A stretch of 20,132 nt of DNA, from assembly GCA_015680685.1 (NCBI GenBank), contig MNCI01030854.1, positions 7,887 through 28,018 on the forward strand, written 5' to 3'. A program made the position numbers and the translations under genes. Source of the stretch: Gnetum montanum (taxonomy: Eukaryota; Streptophyta; Gnetopsida; Gnetales; Gnetaceae). The notes below the pieces were generated by a model, which saw only the letters and a program-made list of their open reading frames with translations, did no database searches and had not been told where the DNA came from. How positions within the stretch are numbered: position 1 is the first letter of the stretch; the number at the start of each line of letters is the position of its first letter. Below, one piece after another: positions 1 to 10,091 of the stretch.

Positions 1-252
1 ATCTATTCACACTTAGATCTCTTGCTGCGGGTAATTGAAAAATATTCTAACTCTCAAATGAAAAAATTGTAAGAGTTTTTATACTTGACTACCAAAAACT
101 TACTCCCCATTGTCCACCTGGGCACTGTATTTATAGACCCAGGAGTAACCCTACAATATCGAATGTATGATATCGCATCTTGGGTCGCAATATCATGTAC
201 CCAATATCGCGTCCACCTCGATATCGAAGCATATGAAAAATATGATTTATCA
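1..252 (-). repeat. 3' LTR of Element A, partial (cut by window edge)
   Basis: The 252 bases align without gaps to 17963-18214, the other end of Element A. On the minus strand the LTR opens TGATAAATC directly after a GGGGGTA tract, the normal junction between internal region and 3' LTR. Only the U3 part and the TATA region are inside the window; the R and U5 parts lie to the left. Small open frames here on the minus strand (54-398) cross the LTR and are not coding. Confidence 0.9.
128..225 (-). promoter_or_regulatory. LTR promoter of A: TATAAATA with upstream GATATC/AATATC array
   Basis: On the minus strand TATAAATA lies at 135-128. Upstream of it are five GATATC or AATATC sites starting at plus positions 155, 169, 189, 203 and 220, so the steps are 14, 20, 14 and 17 bp. 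The nearest site begins about 25 bases before the TATA box. The same TATA box occurs in the other LTR copy at 18090-18097. The role as the element's own promoter is inferred from position and from the same layout in Element B. Confidence 0.7.
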
Positions 253-264
253 TACCCCCTGACT
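253..264 (-). other. Polypurine tract of Element A
   Basis: The minus strand reads GTCAGGGGGTA immediately before the TGATAAA of the 3' LTR. Element B has the closely similar GTTGTGGGGGTA before its own 3' LTR, and both are preceded by CTTGAGGAT and TTCTCAT. A purine-rich tract here is the expected primer for plus-strand DNA synthesis in this class. Confidence 0.85.
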
Positions 265-280
265 AAATGAGAATTTATCC

Positions 281-463
281 TCAAGTGTAGAAGAAGAAGA
301 ACAAGTCCTTTACAAAATATATTAGGGGATGTGGACTTATTTGACTGACATGCAGAGTGACATAGAGAAAATAGACAAATACAGAAGTGCCCAAGCATAC
401 AATATTACAATTGTGTACAAAATTGGTATTCATGACAATAAGAAAGAACACCAATGGATCCAA
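281..463 (-). pseudogene. Short hydrophobic frame near the 3' end of A, possible ORF2 tail remnant
   Basis: This 60-codon minus-strand frame is rich in Phe, Val and Leu, with a stretch around residues 21-37 that could span a membrane. Element B has an Asn-Phe-Val followed by a hydrophobic run at the same place, about 120-180 bases before its G-rich tract (16774-16839). The position match suggests a shared tail of an accessory frame. T-rich DNA gives hydrophobic codons by chance, so this is weak; non-coding 3' leader sequence is the alternative. Confidence 0.2.
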
Positions 464-601
464 AGGACATCCAACCCCTCTTGGTAATAGAAGAATGAGA
501 GTGAGGTAGAAGAGATCTAGCAGTCATGAACAATCTCCCGTGAGTGATATGGTTGCATCCTCCTTAGTAACGACAGTCCTGCTTCTAGTCCACACTTCCC
601 A

Positions 602-631
602 CTGCAATCACAACAAAACTAAGGATTAGTA
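602..631 (-). promoter_or_regulatory. Candidate 3' splice site in Element A
   Basis: The minus strand reads TACTAAT (631-625), a near-consensus branch site, then a T-rich stretch and TGTGATTGCAG ending at 602. Branch point to AG is about 22-24 bases, a normal distance. Element B has TACTAAC and TGTGATTG at the same place relative to the spacer, directly before ORF2. A spliced message for a downstream frame is therefore possible; no matching donor was identified. Confidence 0.4.
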
Positions 632-1449
632 TATATAGTACAATAGATAATGGCTAAATACCTTGTCTCATCGGTGATTTTATCTAACCAAGTTGTGATT
701 GTGATAGATTGATTGCTTGATATTGTTAGTGGAAAGACTAATGAATGGGTTAAATAGAAGAAGCAATCCATACAATTCAAAAAAATCCTGACATAAGGAA
801 TACTGGAAAGAGGGTATTCAAAACAATAAAAAGAAGTTCATTACAAACAATTGTGAAGGTATGTACAATTGAATGACATGGATGCGGTAAATAAAAAGAA
901 TTTGATTGTAACAATGTCTAAGGGTAAAGCACTTCACTTAATCAAACCAAAAGATATGAAAGTGGGTCCTCCCAAAGTAGGCATAGACCTGTTATGCCCT
1001 TGCTTATCTTCAAACCAAGGAGTCTGTGGGCTCCATGGATGATTAATGATTATGAAAGGTTAAGTACAAAAATCGAAAAGTAACTAAATGAGAAACTTCA
1101 AACATCAAACCAGAACACTAAATCAAAACATGAAACTGATAGTGAGGTGAGGCATGAAAAGCATAGATGGATGACAAAGGGAGTGGAATAGAGTTCCTAA
1201 TTATGGTCACATGTAGTCCCTTGTGGAATTTATAATTAATTAACTTGGTAGGATCCTTCCTTAGTCCAAATCAAAACCAACCACTTTCAGTAACTTCACA
1301 TCAACATTCTAAGGCAAGTCCATCCCCTAAGACACAAGAATGCTCCCACAAAATAACCACAATTCCAAATGGAAGAGAAGATAGGAAGTGAGAAAGGGCC
1401 TTAGTTAGAGGAGACAAGACAAGTCTCATAACTAGTGCTTGTAGCCTTT

Positions 1450-1625
1450 TCATTTAGTCTAAGGGGTTTGCTTTGAATTCCCATGTTCTTATTTTTTCTT
1501 AAATGGGAACCACACCATGCAAAGACCCATGCAATTTTCACATGTATTTTGTCCAATGGGTGTGCTTTGAATCCTCCTCTTTTTTTTTTTAATGAGGGCC
1601 ACAACATGCAAGGACTTATTTGACT
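1450..1625 (-). repeat. Diverged two-copy tandem repeat, unit about 91-94 bp
   Basis: On the plus strand the unit GTTTGCTTTGAATTCC (from about 1467) recurs as GTGTGCTTTGAATCC (from about 1561). ACCACACCATGCAAAGAC (about 1508) recurs as GCCACAACATGCAAGGAC (about 1599). A T-rich run separates the two halves in each copy. It lies inside the non-coding spacer of Element A. Confidence 0.6.
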
Positions 1626-2263
1626 TCATATTGTGAAATGATGTGGAATGGTGAGAAGCTTACGAGAACACTCCTACATATAGGAAAATAGAAAAGCACA
1701 AAAAATACCACATCCCTTTGAAGTCACACCCTATCCAAACGTTTGATTTCTTTCCAATTTTGGAAACTACACAAGGTACCAATTTATTAAAGTTGCATTA
1801 ATGAAGAGGATACTACACGCCTCCAAAATAAGGAAAACCATAGAGTATGTGGATGGGTAGATGATGTGGACTCATTGCCTATTACATGAAAAGAAACCAT
1901 GTCCTAGTCATCAATAATGACATTCAAAGTCAGAAACCAGACATCAACAATCAAATTACAAATGAAACATAGCAACATCGAGCAATGCATTACCATTGTA
2001 CCTACCACCTTATTAGCAAAAAAAGTAGAGGAACATATCAAACACAAGCAAACATAACCATAAAAGAAAGTAAAAGAGTAGATAATAAATATTGAATATA
2101 TTAATGATATTGTAAAATGAAAACTAAGAGAAGACCAATAACCTTAAAAATACAAATATGTAAAATAAAGAAGATGAAAACAAAACATTGTAAAATAAAA
2201 AATGTGTAAAACAAAAAAGTCAAAAACTGACGAGCCACCTAAAGTGTTAATATGGATGGCCAT

Positions 2264-2279
2264 CTCCCCCACGACTAAG
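2264..2279 (-). other. Internal G-rich motif shared with Element B
   Basis: The minus strand reads CTTAGTCGTGGGGGAG. The identical 16 bases occur on the plus strand of B at 13663-13678, with looser similarity continuing on the 3' side (GGC...CAT...A..AGCAC/AACAC). In A it follows the end of pol by about 100 bases. It resembles the tract before the 3' LTR and could be a second priming tract or another cis signal; the role is unknown. Confidence 0.5.
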
Positions 2280-2375
2280 TTGGAAGGGAGAGATCCAAAA
2301 GATTGAGCATGGTTGTCCATCTCACAAGGTGTTTGTTGCGTTGGTTGGCTTGGGCTCATGGAAAGGTTTTATTTG

Positions 2376-3405
2376 TTAAATGTTGACTAGTTTTTTTTTG
2401 TCTAGGCTATCAAGTTTGTAGATGATCATGTCCCTAGATGAAAAAGTATCATCAATGATGTAAGGTCCTTACCACAATGTTTGAAATTTTGTTTGTTGGG
2501 GTACATGTGCAGGATTCCAATAGAGAACCTTGTCTCCTAGCTAAAACTTGACTTTTCTTATTTTTAGGTCATGGCATTTCTTGTTGAATGCCTTATGCAT
2601 TTCATTGGATGACATGGCCATTAACTAATTTTTTTCTAGTAAGTTAAGACTCATTAATCATTATTTCTATGCTAGACTTAGATTTAGGTCAAGATCATAG
2701 GTTGTAGAGAGTGTACAGAGTTTGGATTGGATGGGCAATGTTGGTAGCTTTTCATACATGCTCATAGGGAGAATAACCTATCAAAAGCTTCCATGTGGAA
2801 CGATAGGCCCAAAAGGCATCATTTAATTTAGTGCTCCAATCCCTTCAGTAATTACTAATGATACATGTTAAAATTTTTGTAATCTCCCAATTAGTGACCT
2901 TAGCTTGGCCATTGGCTTGGTGGGGATATGGAATTGTGAGTTTATGCTCAACCTCTAAGCATTGCATTAGTTTTCGAAAAGTGGGACCTATAAAATGAGT
3001 TCCATTATTACAAATGAATGCCTGAGGTATACCAAACCTATTTATGATATTTTTTTTGTACAAACCAAGTAGCAGTGGTGGATGTACAGTCAATGACAGC
3101 TACTACTTCTGCCCACTTGGTACCGTAGTCAACTACGACTATTATATATGCCTTTCCATTTGATAAAGGTATGATGGAACCCATGAAGTCAATGCCCCAA
3201 ATATCAAATGGTGCAAGAGGTTGTATCCATTTTTATGGCCCCTCCATTTCAGCTATCATTCCATCATCCCTCTGGCAACAATCACAAGCGCGAATGAATT
3301 AGTGTGCATCCCTGAAGATTATTGGCCAATAATACCCTACCATGAGGATTTTTATGGTTGTGCATCTTCCAACATAATGGCCCCCACAAGGACCTTTGTG
3401 AGCAT
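2376..3405 (-). pseudogene. Integrase of Element A (pol C-terminal part), broken
   Basis: Integrase joins retrotransposon DNA to the host chromosome. Order on the minus strand: the zinc-binding HHCC region, with His in GPCGGH and Cys in CDCCQR; the catalytic core, with first Asp in GIDFMG (near 3190), DYGTKWAE, then NNGTHF and ANGQAKVTN; the stretch after the core, with LNDAFWAYR; and a C-terminal module with GDKVL and W.GPY near 2465-2530. The second catalytic Asp is now Asn and the expected Glu of GQAE is now Lys, so the active site is lost. A frame change falls at the eight-T run 3050-3057 (plus strand), and several stops occur. The end is set at the TAA at 2376-2378. Family assignment is firm; this copy cannot be active. 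Confidence 0.85.
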
Positions 3406-4400
3406 CCTAGAGAATGCACAGTTGATTCGTATTAGGGACACACCCATGTACTAGGCCATCGAGGCAACCTTTGTAAAGGTTTCCATTAATCTTCATGAAA
3501 TGCTTGTCCTGGTGAAGAAACTGTTGTTTCTTTCTAGTGTCCAGCCCTTGCGGTAGTTCTTGCTTAAGAAAATAAGTGAGGATGGTATCATGCCATTTTG
3601 GTTCATTAGGCATTTGTGTATTAATAACACATACAAGGAGGGATTTGTCAAGGAATTAATCAGATAAAGGACTCTCTTTCTCCTTGTCGTCCCATCTTAG
3701 TCGCGATAAGTGATCTGCGACCACATTCTCCACACCTTTTTGATGTATCATCATGAGATTGAACTGTTGTAAAATCATGAGCCAACATATGACACAGGGG
3801 CTCACCATTGGTTTATTCATCAAAAATCAAGTGACGCTATGATCTGTGTGCACAAACACTTTGTAGCGAAGCACATAGTGCTTGAACTTCTCTAAGGCAA
3901 ACACCACTACCATCAACTCCTTTTTTGTGGAGGTGTAATTTAGTTGTGCACCTACAATGCTCTGGCTTGCACAGTGAATGTAATATGAATGTTTTTGATC
4001 ATCCATCTATGTAAGCACTACCCCCAAAGCATAATTCGATACATCGATCATGACATGAAACAGTCTAGACTAATCTAGTACTTGAAGAATGGGGGTTTCA
4101 ACAAGCTTTTTCTTCAATCATTGAAATACTACTTCACATGAAGGGGTCTAGATGAATGATGCATCCTTTTTTGTTAATTCTACAAATGGCTTGGAAATTT
4201 TGGAAAAATTCTTGATGAAGCACTGGTAGTAGCCAGTATGACCAAGGAATGACCGCACTTCGTTGAGTGTTCCGAGTTAACGGGTTATTCCTTGGATAAC
4301 CCTTATTTTTTTAGGGTCCACCTCAATTCCTACTTTTGAAATGTGATGGCCTAAGACTATGCCTTCCTTGAGCATAACATGGCTCTTTTGCCAATTGAGC
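3406..4400 (-). pseudogene. RNase H domain and linker of Element A pol, broken
   Basis: In one minus-strand frame with a few stops I read the end of RT (KEGIVLGHHIS), then the tether, then RNase H: VMIDVSNYALGVVL near 4055-4010, a Tyr-Thr-x-x-KKEL stretch, FALEKFKHYVLRYKVFVHTD near 3905-3845, and VADHLSRL near 3720-3695. The HTD and ADHLSR parts are standard in Ty3/Gypsy RNase H, the enzyme that removes RNA from the RNA-DNA hybrid. The linker (3613-3407) has KQ.FLHQ.KHFM and NLYKGCLDG and joins to the integrase zinc region. The same linker appears in Element C (18360-18470). In-frame stops interrupt it. Confidence 0.8.
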
Positions 4401-5060
4401 AGAGGTTTGTTTTGACACAACTCTTCAATACTCTCTCAAGATGGTCAAGGGCTTTCTCGAATGTAGCTCCATAGGTAGAAAAATCATCCATAAAAACTTC
4501 TATCCCACTACCAATCTATTGTTGGAAAATATTAAGAACTAATCATTGAAATGTGGCTAGGGCATTGCATAGACCAAATGGCATCTGTTGGTAACCAAAA
4601 GTCCCCCAAGGACTTGTGAAAGTTATCTTTGCCTGGTCCTCTGGTGTAATCCAAATTTGGTTATAGCCACTATAACCATCAAGAAAGTTGTAATAACAAT
4701 GCCTAAAAATGGTATCTAGCACTTGGTCGACGAAAGGAAATGGAAAATGATCCTTGAAAGTTACCATGTTGAGTAGCTAAAAATCAATGCACACCCACCA
4801 TTTGCAATCTTTCTTTGGTGCAATCATGAGTGGACTGAACCACTCACTATCTACAATAAGGTAGATGAATCCTACCTTGATGAGTTTTTCAAATCTCCTC
4901 TTTGACAATCTACTTTAATTTGGGATTCAAACGTCGTTGTAGTTGTAATTTCTACTTGATAGCAAGGTCAATGTATATTTGGTGTTGGCATATTCTTGGA
5001 TCTATCCTAGTGAGTTTGGAATATGACCAAGAAAAGGCTGCTGACCACTTTTCTAGAACT
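4401..5060 (-). pseudogene. Reverse transcriptase of Element A, broken
   Basis: Reverse transcriptase copies element RNA to DNA. The clearest open stretch, 4767-4543, has PFPFVDQVLD, FLDGYSGYNQI, ITPEDQAKITF, WGTFGYQQMPFGLCNA and ATFQ; after it, EVFMDDFS carries the catalytic Asp pair. Upstream, QRRLNPKLK and VKEEI, then FIYLIVDSEW and APKKDCKWWVC, mark the start of the domain in two different frames near 4880-4940. Frame changes lie near 4885-4900 and near 4404-4414, and stops follow ATFQ and FQQ. FLDGYSGYNQI plus GLCNA is typical of the Athila-like side of Gypsy. No continuous frame survives. Confidence 0.9.
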
Positions 5061-5392
5061 TTTATTAACTTTTTCTTCTATTTTGAAGCAAGCTTGGCAT
5101 TAATAATAACCAGCCTCCCATTTTTCAAAAATATGTACTCCATTCTAGCTAGTAGCATCTTCAATTCAAGGGGCTCTTATTTAAAATTATCAAGAATTTT
5201 CAGCTCACCCCAATTGACATCATCATTTTCTCCTTCGAAGAGCTAGTGATGAACTTGCTTAAGTTCATCCATACTTGCAACATATTCATACATTAGGCCC
5301 TCAGTAGTTTCCATGCATAATGTACTACTGCTAGCATCAACTGTCAGCCACTGGGTGCCTTCTTGTTTTGTGGCTGCTGCATATAAACATAT
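5061..5392 (-). pseudogene. Protease-to-RT connector of Element A
   Basis: Between the protease and RT the minus strand keeps short pieces of the usual connector: WGELKILDNFK, LELKMLL and a hydrophobic LKNGRLVII stretch, then KVLEKWSAAFSWSY just ahead of RT. The last resembles the conserved stretch with AFAWSY found before Gypsy RT domains. Stops interrupt it. Nothing else is visible here. Confidence 0.55.
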
Positions 5393-6149
5393 CTAGAGCT
5401 TAGCCTCTGGTGCACACTGCTTACATGTAGAGATAGATGTTTGCTTTACTGACCATAACTTCTGCACACAATGGTACCCTAAATCATTGTACGTGATACA
5501 TGGAATTCTCTTCTTCTTGATCTTTCCAAACTCATTTTCTTTTGATATTTCTAAGGAAAGATCTCTAATGCCCATTTTGGCATCAACAGTACTTAACCAC
5601 GCCCTTCCCATAATGATTGGAAAGTTCCCCTTGCAGTTCTCTACTTTGATTACTAGGAAATCAACAAGATATGACCACCCACAAATGATGGTGATGATGT
5701 CCTCAACTAGTCCCAATGGAATAGTGATGGATTGGTCTACCAATTCCAGCCAGATGTTGCTCTTCTTCAAAGGGGAAAGGATCCACATTATGTACATCTC
5801 ATGCGAGATCAAATTAACATCAGAACCAGAGTCAAGAAGATCTTTACAAGGCTCATTCCCAGTAATTTGGAAATAAACTAAGGGACTTCCAGGATCAGCT
5901 AATTTTTTGGGTAGGTTACCAGCTTGAATCCAATCATATATGACATGTGTCAACATTACAATATGGATTTTAGAAGGATTCTAATTTGAAGGGGACTTAG
6001 ATAAAGAGGAAATAGAAAAAGGTGGAGGAGCAAGGTTACCAACCACCAATGTGTTTGAGGGCTTTGGTGGACTACGAAGTTGGAAGAAGGATCTTTTCTT
6101 TGTTTGTGGTTCCAAATGCTAAATGGGTTAACTGATTGTAGGTTAACTC
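5393..6149 (-). pseudogene. Aspartic protease of Element A
   Basis: The open frame 5956-5393 (187 codons) holds a retroviral-type aspartic protease, which cuts the Gag-Pol product. The active-site triad is Asp42-Ser43-Gly44 in KDLLDSGSDVNLIS; a second conserved part is IIMGRAWLSTVDAKMGI near residue 114, like the family's hydrophobic-Gly-Arg box. The domain continues upstream of the first Met in the same frame, through one stop, toward the gag tail (PPPFSISSLSKS), so the Met at 5956 is not the true start. The longest surviving frame of Element A; the triad is intact, but the polyprotein around it is broken. A small plus-strand frame at 5487-5876 is its antisense shadow. Confidence 0.85.
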
Positions 6150-8455
6150 CCCTCATAGTGTTCCTTTACTATGGTTATGCAGGCAATTCACCTTGAATGG
6201 ATAGAGCAGGTGGTAGTTGTGCAGGAGGTGGAGGAGTAGGTCTAGGGATAGGAGGTACATGAGGATAATAAGTGGCATCCATCCTTGGATAGGATGATTA
6301 GTATGTTTTAGGAGGGTAGTGATGAGGTTGGTAAGTAGAAACATGACTAGAGGAGTCCTGCAAAGATGAAGGTTGTTGAACATAGTAACCATAGGGATCT
6401 AGTTGCCGGTAAGGGTATTGTTGTCTTGGAGGTGGCAATGCCCATGATTGTGGTTGTTACCACTACTGGTACAATTCATAGGTTTGCAAAGGAGTTCCAC
6501 TTGGGTAATACTATTGTGGTTGGTAGAACTATTGAGGATTGTCTTGTGGATAAAGCAATCTTTTGGGCCTTTGCCTTTGTGCAAGTTGTGGATGTAAGAT
6601 ATATAGCCCAAATTCTTGCAAGTGTGATATAATTAGACAAAATTCCTTAGGATGTTCATACTAGTAGACATCACATCCACCATCATCATTTGAGTCGCTA
6701 TCCATAGCTATCTCTATCATAGCCATTTTACCTTTACCCTTAGATATGGCACATTCAACCTCCTTATGCCTCTAGTGCTTACACTCACCACTTTGCTCCT
6801 TAGACTCTTTAGCAATTTTTAAGACAGCTTGAAACCTATAGTCCATTGAGTCCCATAATTGATCAATGTTAGCTGTAATTTTTTATTACAATTTCTAGAA
6901 TGGTAAAGTTTTCTAATTAACCATCTCATCTCTAGTGAATTCATCCTCACTGTCACAAAATCAAACCCCCTTCTTTCGAATAGAAGGGTCTCTATTGTAT
7001 TCTTCTACACTTTCACGTTTTCTTAGCTCTCCCTCCTCCTTGGCTACCTGCTCAATTAATTTTTGAATCCAACAGGCACTTAACTCTATCAATCTTGCTT
7101 GGGCATAAATACTAAGAGTTTTTCTAGTTTTAGACCATAACTTGTTTATGATGTGGAAAAGTTGATCAAGCTAAGAGTATCCATGGCTGGGACACCTATG
7201 CAATAGAGAGTAATATCAACCAATAGTAGCATTTAAGGGCTCATGATTCCCTTGTTTCCATCCTTGAATTTGTTTCCTTAAGTTGGATACTCAGAAATAC
7301 ATTTGATATTTGTCATTGAATAATTCTAACATTGTACTCTAGTGCCTGATTGATTCTAGTTCCAAGGATCGGTACCAATTTTCTACTTCCTTTATAAGTG
7401 TCGTTGAAAATAATTTTAGCTTTTTCCATTTGTTCTTAATATTCTGCAAGGCACATGCATCTTGAAAGGCTTGAAGATTATTTTGCAGATCAACATCATA
7501 TCCTCCCTCAAACCAAAGGATGTTGTTCATATCCAGCCTCTTTATTCTACTATCTTTTACATGTCTTGTTGGAATCCTCATAGCCTCTGCAATATTCAAC
7601 ATACCTTGAGTGACAAGTAGAGGTTCATCAAGGCCATGATGGTGGTGCCTATGATGTTCTCTACTAGCCCTTCTTTCATGATGATGGACCTCTATAGATT
7701 ACCCACATCTTTGATCACGACTGTCTTGACAATCTCTTTTGTTGTTTTGGTCCCACCGGTCACCTCCTTCATGCTTATTCCTTCTATGGCCATGATTTGA
7801 ACCAGATGAAGAAGAAGATGACAATGACGAAGGGGAAGAAGAAGGAGAACTTGCTCCATGCTTATGCCCATCACCCTTCCTTCGATGCTCATGACCACAA
7901 TCACAATCATGATCTCCTTTGTCCTCCTGTTCTTGACTTGCTTCGCTGGATCCATTTTTATCATTGGATTCATTTTGACTAGAACCTAGATTATAGACTA
8001 TGGATTGTACATTCTAGTTGAGGGCTCCTTGAACAAAGTCAAATAGAGGAGAATCACTTAAGAAGTCATCGACTTCATCAATTGGGCCAAGCGGAGGTGA
8101 AAAAATATGACCCCTTTCCCTTCATAAGTTCATGTTGGTGCTCTAGTTGATGATCCCTTAATCTTTGTCCTTCAATGGGATGATAATCACTTGAGTTAGG
8201 ATCTCGCATCTCGTATTTTCCATGGAGATGTTGAAGCTTGTGTCACATAAGCATTAGCTGGAGCATTGCTGGAACACATCAGTCAGGTGGCAACACAATG
8301 TTTCCTTCCATATCATGCCACCACATTAGTTCATCTTGATGCAAGATGAAGGTAAAGTTTGGTACATACTCATCATGATGAGCATATACCACCTGGTATT
8401 GTTGAGGCACTTGAACTACCCTGGACAAAGATGGGCTCCTGTGAGAAGAAGACAT
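6150..8455 (-). pseudogene. Gag of Element A, broken
   Basis: Gag packages element RNA. A Met at 8455-8453, about 145 bases past the primer site, opens MSSSHRSPSLSRVV and runs 58 codons to a stop. Mid-region pieces are Ser/His/Asp-rich (8000-7640). The core at 7602-7339 has RLDMNN, FEGGYDVDLQNNLQAFQDA, NKWKKLKLF and ENWYRSLE, and matches the core of B gag nearly block for block. A zinc knuckle at 6675-6637 keeps the spacing Cys-x2-Cys-x3-His-x4-Cys, but the second Cys codon is now TAC (Tyr) and a TAG follows. The tail (6600-6150) is rich in Pro, Tyr and Gln, as in B. At least one shift and many stops break it. Confidence 0.8.
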
Positions 8456-8600
8456 TTTGTCTTAATAAACTTGTAAATAGTGTGTAATTAAGGTTTAATT
8501 TAATGATAATAATTTTTGTTTTCATAGGATTTAACTCTTAGGGTGCGAACAATGAGGTTACTAAGTTTTATTGGGTTTAGATAGTGCACGAAGAACTAGA

Positions 8601-8620
8601 GTCCCCACCAACAACACCAA
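8601..8620 (-). other. Primer binding site of Element A (tRNA-Asp-like, decayed)
   Basis: Directly after the LTR end (GTTCATCA on the minus strand) comes TTGGTGTTGTTGGTGGGGAC. Plant Athila/Tat elements commonly have TGGCGCCGTTGCCGGGGA, complementary to tRNA-Asp. The site here keeps the TGG, GTTG and GGGGA parts with several changes, mostly C to T. Confidence 0.6.
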
Positions 8621-9103
8621 TGATGAACGACGAGGTACCCCTACATCCAACCATATGAATCACAACCATTCACGTGCTATTTGGTCAAATTTCACAAACT
8701 ATAATTACTAAGTACACTTGAGCCATACAATGCATGCTTTTTATCCATTCGTTGTCTTCCCAGTCCAACTTGTGAAATGCAATTTTATGGTTAAGTGTGA
8801 TTGAGGCCTAAGATTTTTATTATTTTGTGTTTTTTATGAAATTACTTGCCTAGAACAAAGATGAAAGTAAAAGTGAGAGTGATTAATTGCTAAGTAGACT
8901 ATGGTCTAATCTAGCCTAACACAAGTAACCATTTCCACTTCTCGGACACATCCTAAACTTTGTGTAAACACTGCTGGGTTGTTAAACACTAACTATTTCT
9001 GAGCTACCAAATGTCACACATATGTTCAAAGGGGTCATTCTTGTGTACCTTAATGACTTACTTGATTAATCAAATCAATTACTACATAAATAATATTTAT
9101 GTA
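8621..9103 (-). repeat. 5' LTR of Element A, U5-side piece
   Basis: This is the U5-side part of A's 5' LTR. It starts (plus strand) with TGATGAACG, the complement of an LTR end in CA, directly beside the primer site, and stops at 9103 where B is inserted. The other piece is 17842-18214; together they make about 856 bp, close to B's LTRs. The matching part of the 3' LTR lies outside the window, so the join cannot be checked by alignment here. Confidence 0.8.
9099..9103. repeat. Target site duplication of Element B, left copy (ATGTA)
   Basis: ATGTA lies directly before the TGATGAG of B's 5' LTR and is repeated exactly at 17837-17841 after the CTCATCA of its 3' LTR. Five bases is the normal duplication for this class. 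Confidence 0.95.
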
Positions 9104-9128
9104 TGATGAGTCATGAACTATTGGCCAT

Positions 9129-9221
9129 GATATTGCATACACGATATCACGTACATAATATCACAGCCTAGATGTGATATCACGTACGCAATATCGCAAC
9201 CTATCTCCTCATTTATAAATA
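9129..9221 (+). promoter_or_regulatory. LTR promoter of B (5' copy): GATATC array plus TATA box
   Basis: GATATT/GATATC/AATATC sites start at 9129, 9143, 9157, 9176 and 9190 (steps 14, 14, 19, 14), and TATAAATA starts 24 bases after the last site begins. Two 31-33-bp units are present, each carrying a pair of sites and ending AGCCTAGATGT or AACCTATCT. This is the expected place of the element promoter; factor binding is not shown by sequence alone. Confidence 0.75.
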
Positions 9222-9402
9222 AGAGGTAGGAAGATTTGGAAAAGAGGGTTAAGTTTTCAGTTTTTAGTTTAGCATTAAGGTAGGGACTTTTTTCAGTCTT
9301 TCTTCTCAACCCTTTCTCCCAGTGCATGCCTACAGTGTGATGATTGTAATTGTATGACATCCTTATTCGAGTGTGATGTACTTGGACACGCATATGAACA
9401 GC

Positions 9403-9408
9403 AATAAA
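9403..9408 (+). terminator. AATAAA poly(A) signal in B 5' LTR
   Basis: AATAAA in AGCAATAAAGATC, about 190 bases past the TATA box, is repeated at 17289-17294 in the 3' LTR. Element A's LTR has GGCAATAAAGATT on the minus strand (17918-17913). It probably marks the R region end. Confidence 0.6.
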
Positions 9409-9951
9409 GATCGAGATTACTTCATAATTGTAGCATCCACTTATTAATTATTTAATTGTTATTTTTATTTATTACTTTCTTAGTTAATATCTCTCTACCA
9501 TTATCTCCTAGTAACATAGACTGAATACAACTTAATCATGAGCATTCAAGTGTGACTACTTGGTAACCTAGTAGTGTACCTAGGCCATGCATTTGGTAAT
9601 CCTAGTGGTAGTCGTGCATGAGGTTCAAGATGTATATGGATGATTAAGGAATGGATGCTCATCGCACTTAGGCTAGTTTAGATTCTCTCTCATCCTCTCT
9701 CCTAGCTTAGTTGATATTATTTCCCCTCATACCCAAGAGTAGCATAAGTATAGGAACACATCATACACCTCACTCTAGACTAAATCATACATGACAAAGT
9801 TAATACTAGTCCAAGTGGGAAGATAGTGAACTATGATCTACGAGTAACTGTCTAACTACCACAACTAGTCCATTTGCAAAGTTCAACTAGATCATGCATG
9901 AAGCACTCATATTCGTATGGTTGAATGCAAGGATACCTTGCCACTCATCAT

Positions 9952-9969
9952 TGGCGCCATTGCTAAGGA
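9952..9969 (+). other. Primer binding site of Element B (tRNA-Asp type)
   Basis: TGGCGCCATTGCTAAGGA follows the LTR end after one base. It matches the TGGCGCCGTTGCCGGGGA site common in Athila/Tat elements, which pairs with the 3' end of tRNA-Asp, except at four or so positions that look like G-to-A and C-to-T decay. Confidence 0.8.
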
Positions 9970-10091
9970 CAGTGTTAGTTATCTAGATTAGTCATATCAT
10001 ACAAGGTTGTTGTATAGGAATTAATGATATATTTTTTAGGAAGAAATAATTACAAAAATTCACATACAAATTCACACACAATTGCACAACC

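Larger units (their letters stand above)
265..2375 (-). other. Post-pol spacer of Element A, no clear gene
   Basis: About 2.1 kb between the end of pol and the 3' LTR. It is AT-rich with T-rich tracts on the minus strand (2100-2220). No frame shows a recognisable domain. It holds a two-copy tandem repeat near 1450-1625, a block at 955-1015 that resembles 13072-13130 of Element B (shared AGGGCAT, then CTTTGGG and GGA.CCACTT), a splice-acceptor-like site (602-631), a 16-base G-rich motif near 2264-2279 and a hydrophobic minus-strand frame at 281-463. The match with B shows that the spacer is part of the family and not a foreign insert. Confidence 0.7.
9104..9950 (+). repeat. 5' LTR of Element B (847 bp)
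   Basis: It aligns along its whole length with 16956-17836 and is bounded by TGATGAG and CTCATCA. It carries GATATC sites, TATAAATA (9214-9221) and AATAAA (9403-9408) in the order expected for U3 and R. The ending CCACTCATCA abuts the primer site. It is 34 bases shorter than the 3' LTR, mostly through one 33-bp array unit fewer. Confidence 0.95.

Noticed and set aside
54-398. Minus-strand frame of 114 codons at the left edge
   Set aside because: It runs across the 3' LTR border and the G-rich tract of A, so it is chance.
3221-3454. Plus-strand open frame of 77 codons
   Set aside because: Antisense to the integrase zinc-binding region of Element A.
4902-5246. Plus-strand open frame of 114 codons
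   Set aside because: Antisense to the connector and start of RT in Element A; composition is low-complexity hydrophobic.
5487-5876. Plus-strand open frame of 129 codons
   Set aside because: It is antisense to the protease, which has DSG and GRAWL motifs in the other strand. No motif of its own.
6366-6632. Plus-strand open frame of 88 codons
   Set aside because: Antisense to the Pro/Tyr/Gln-rich tail of A gag.
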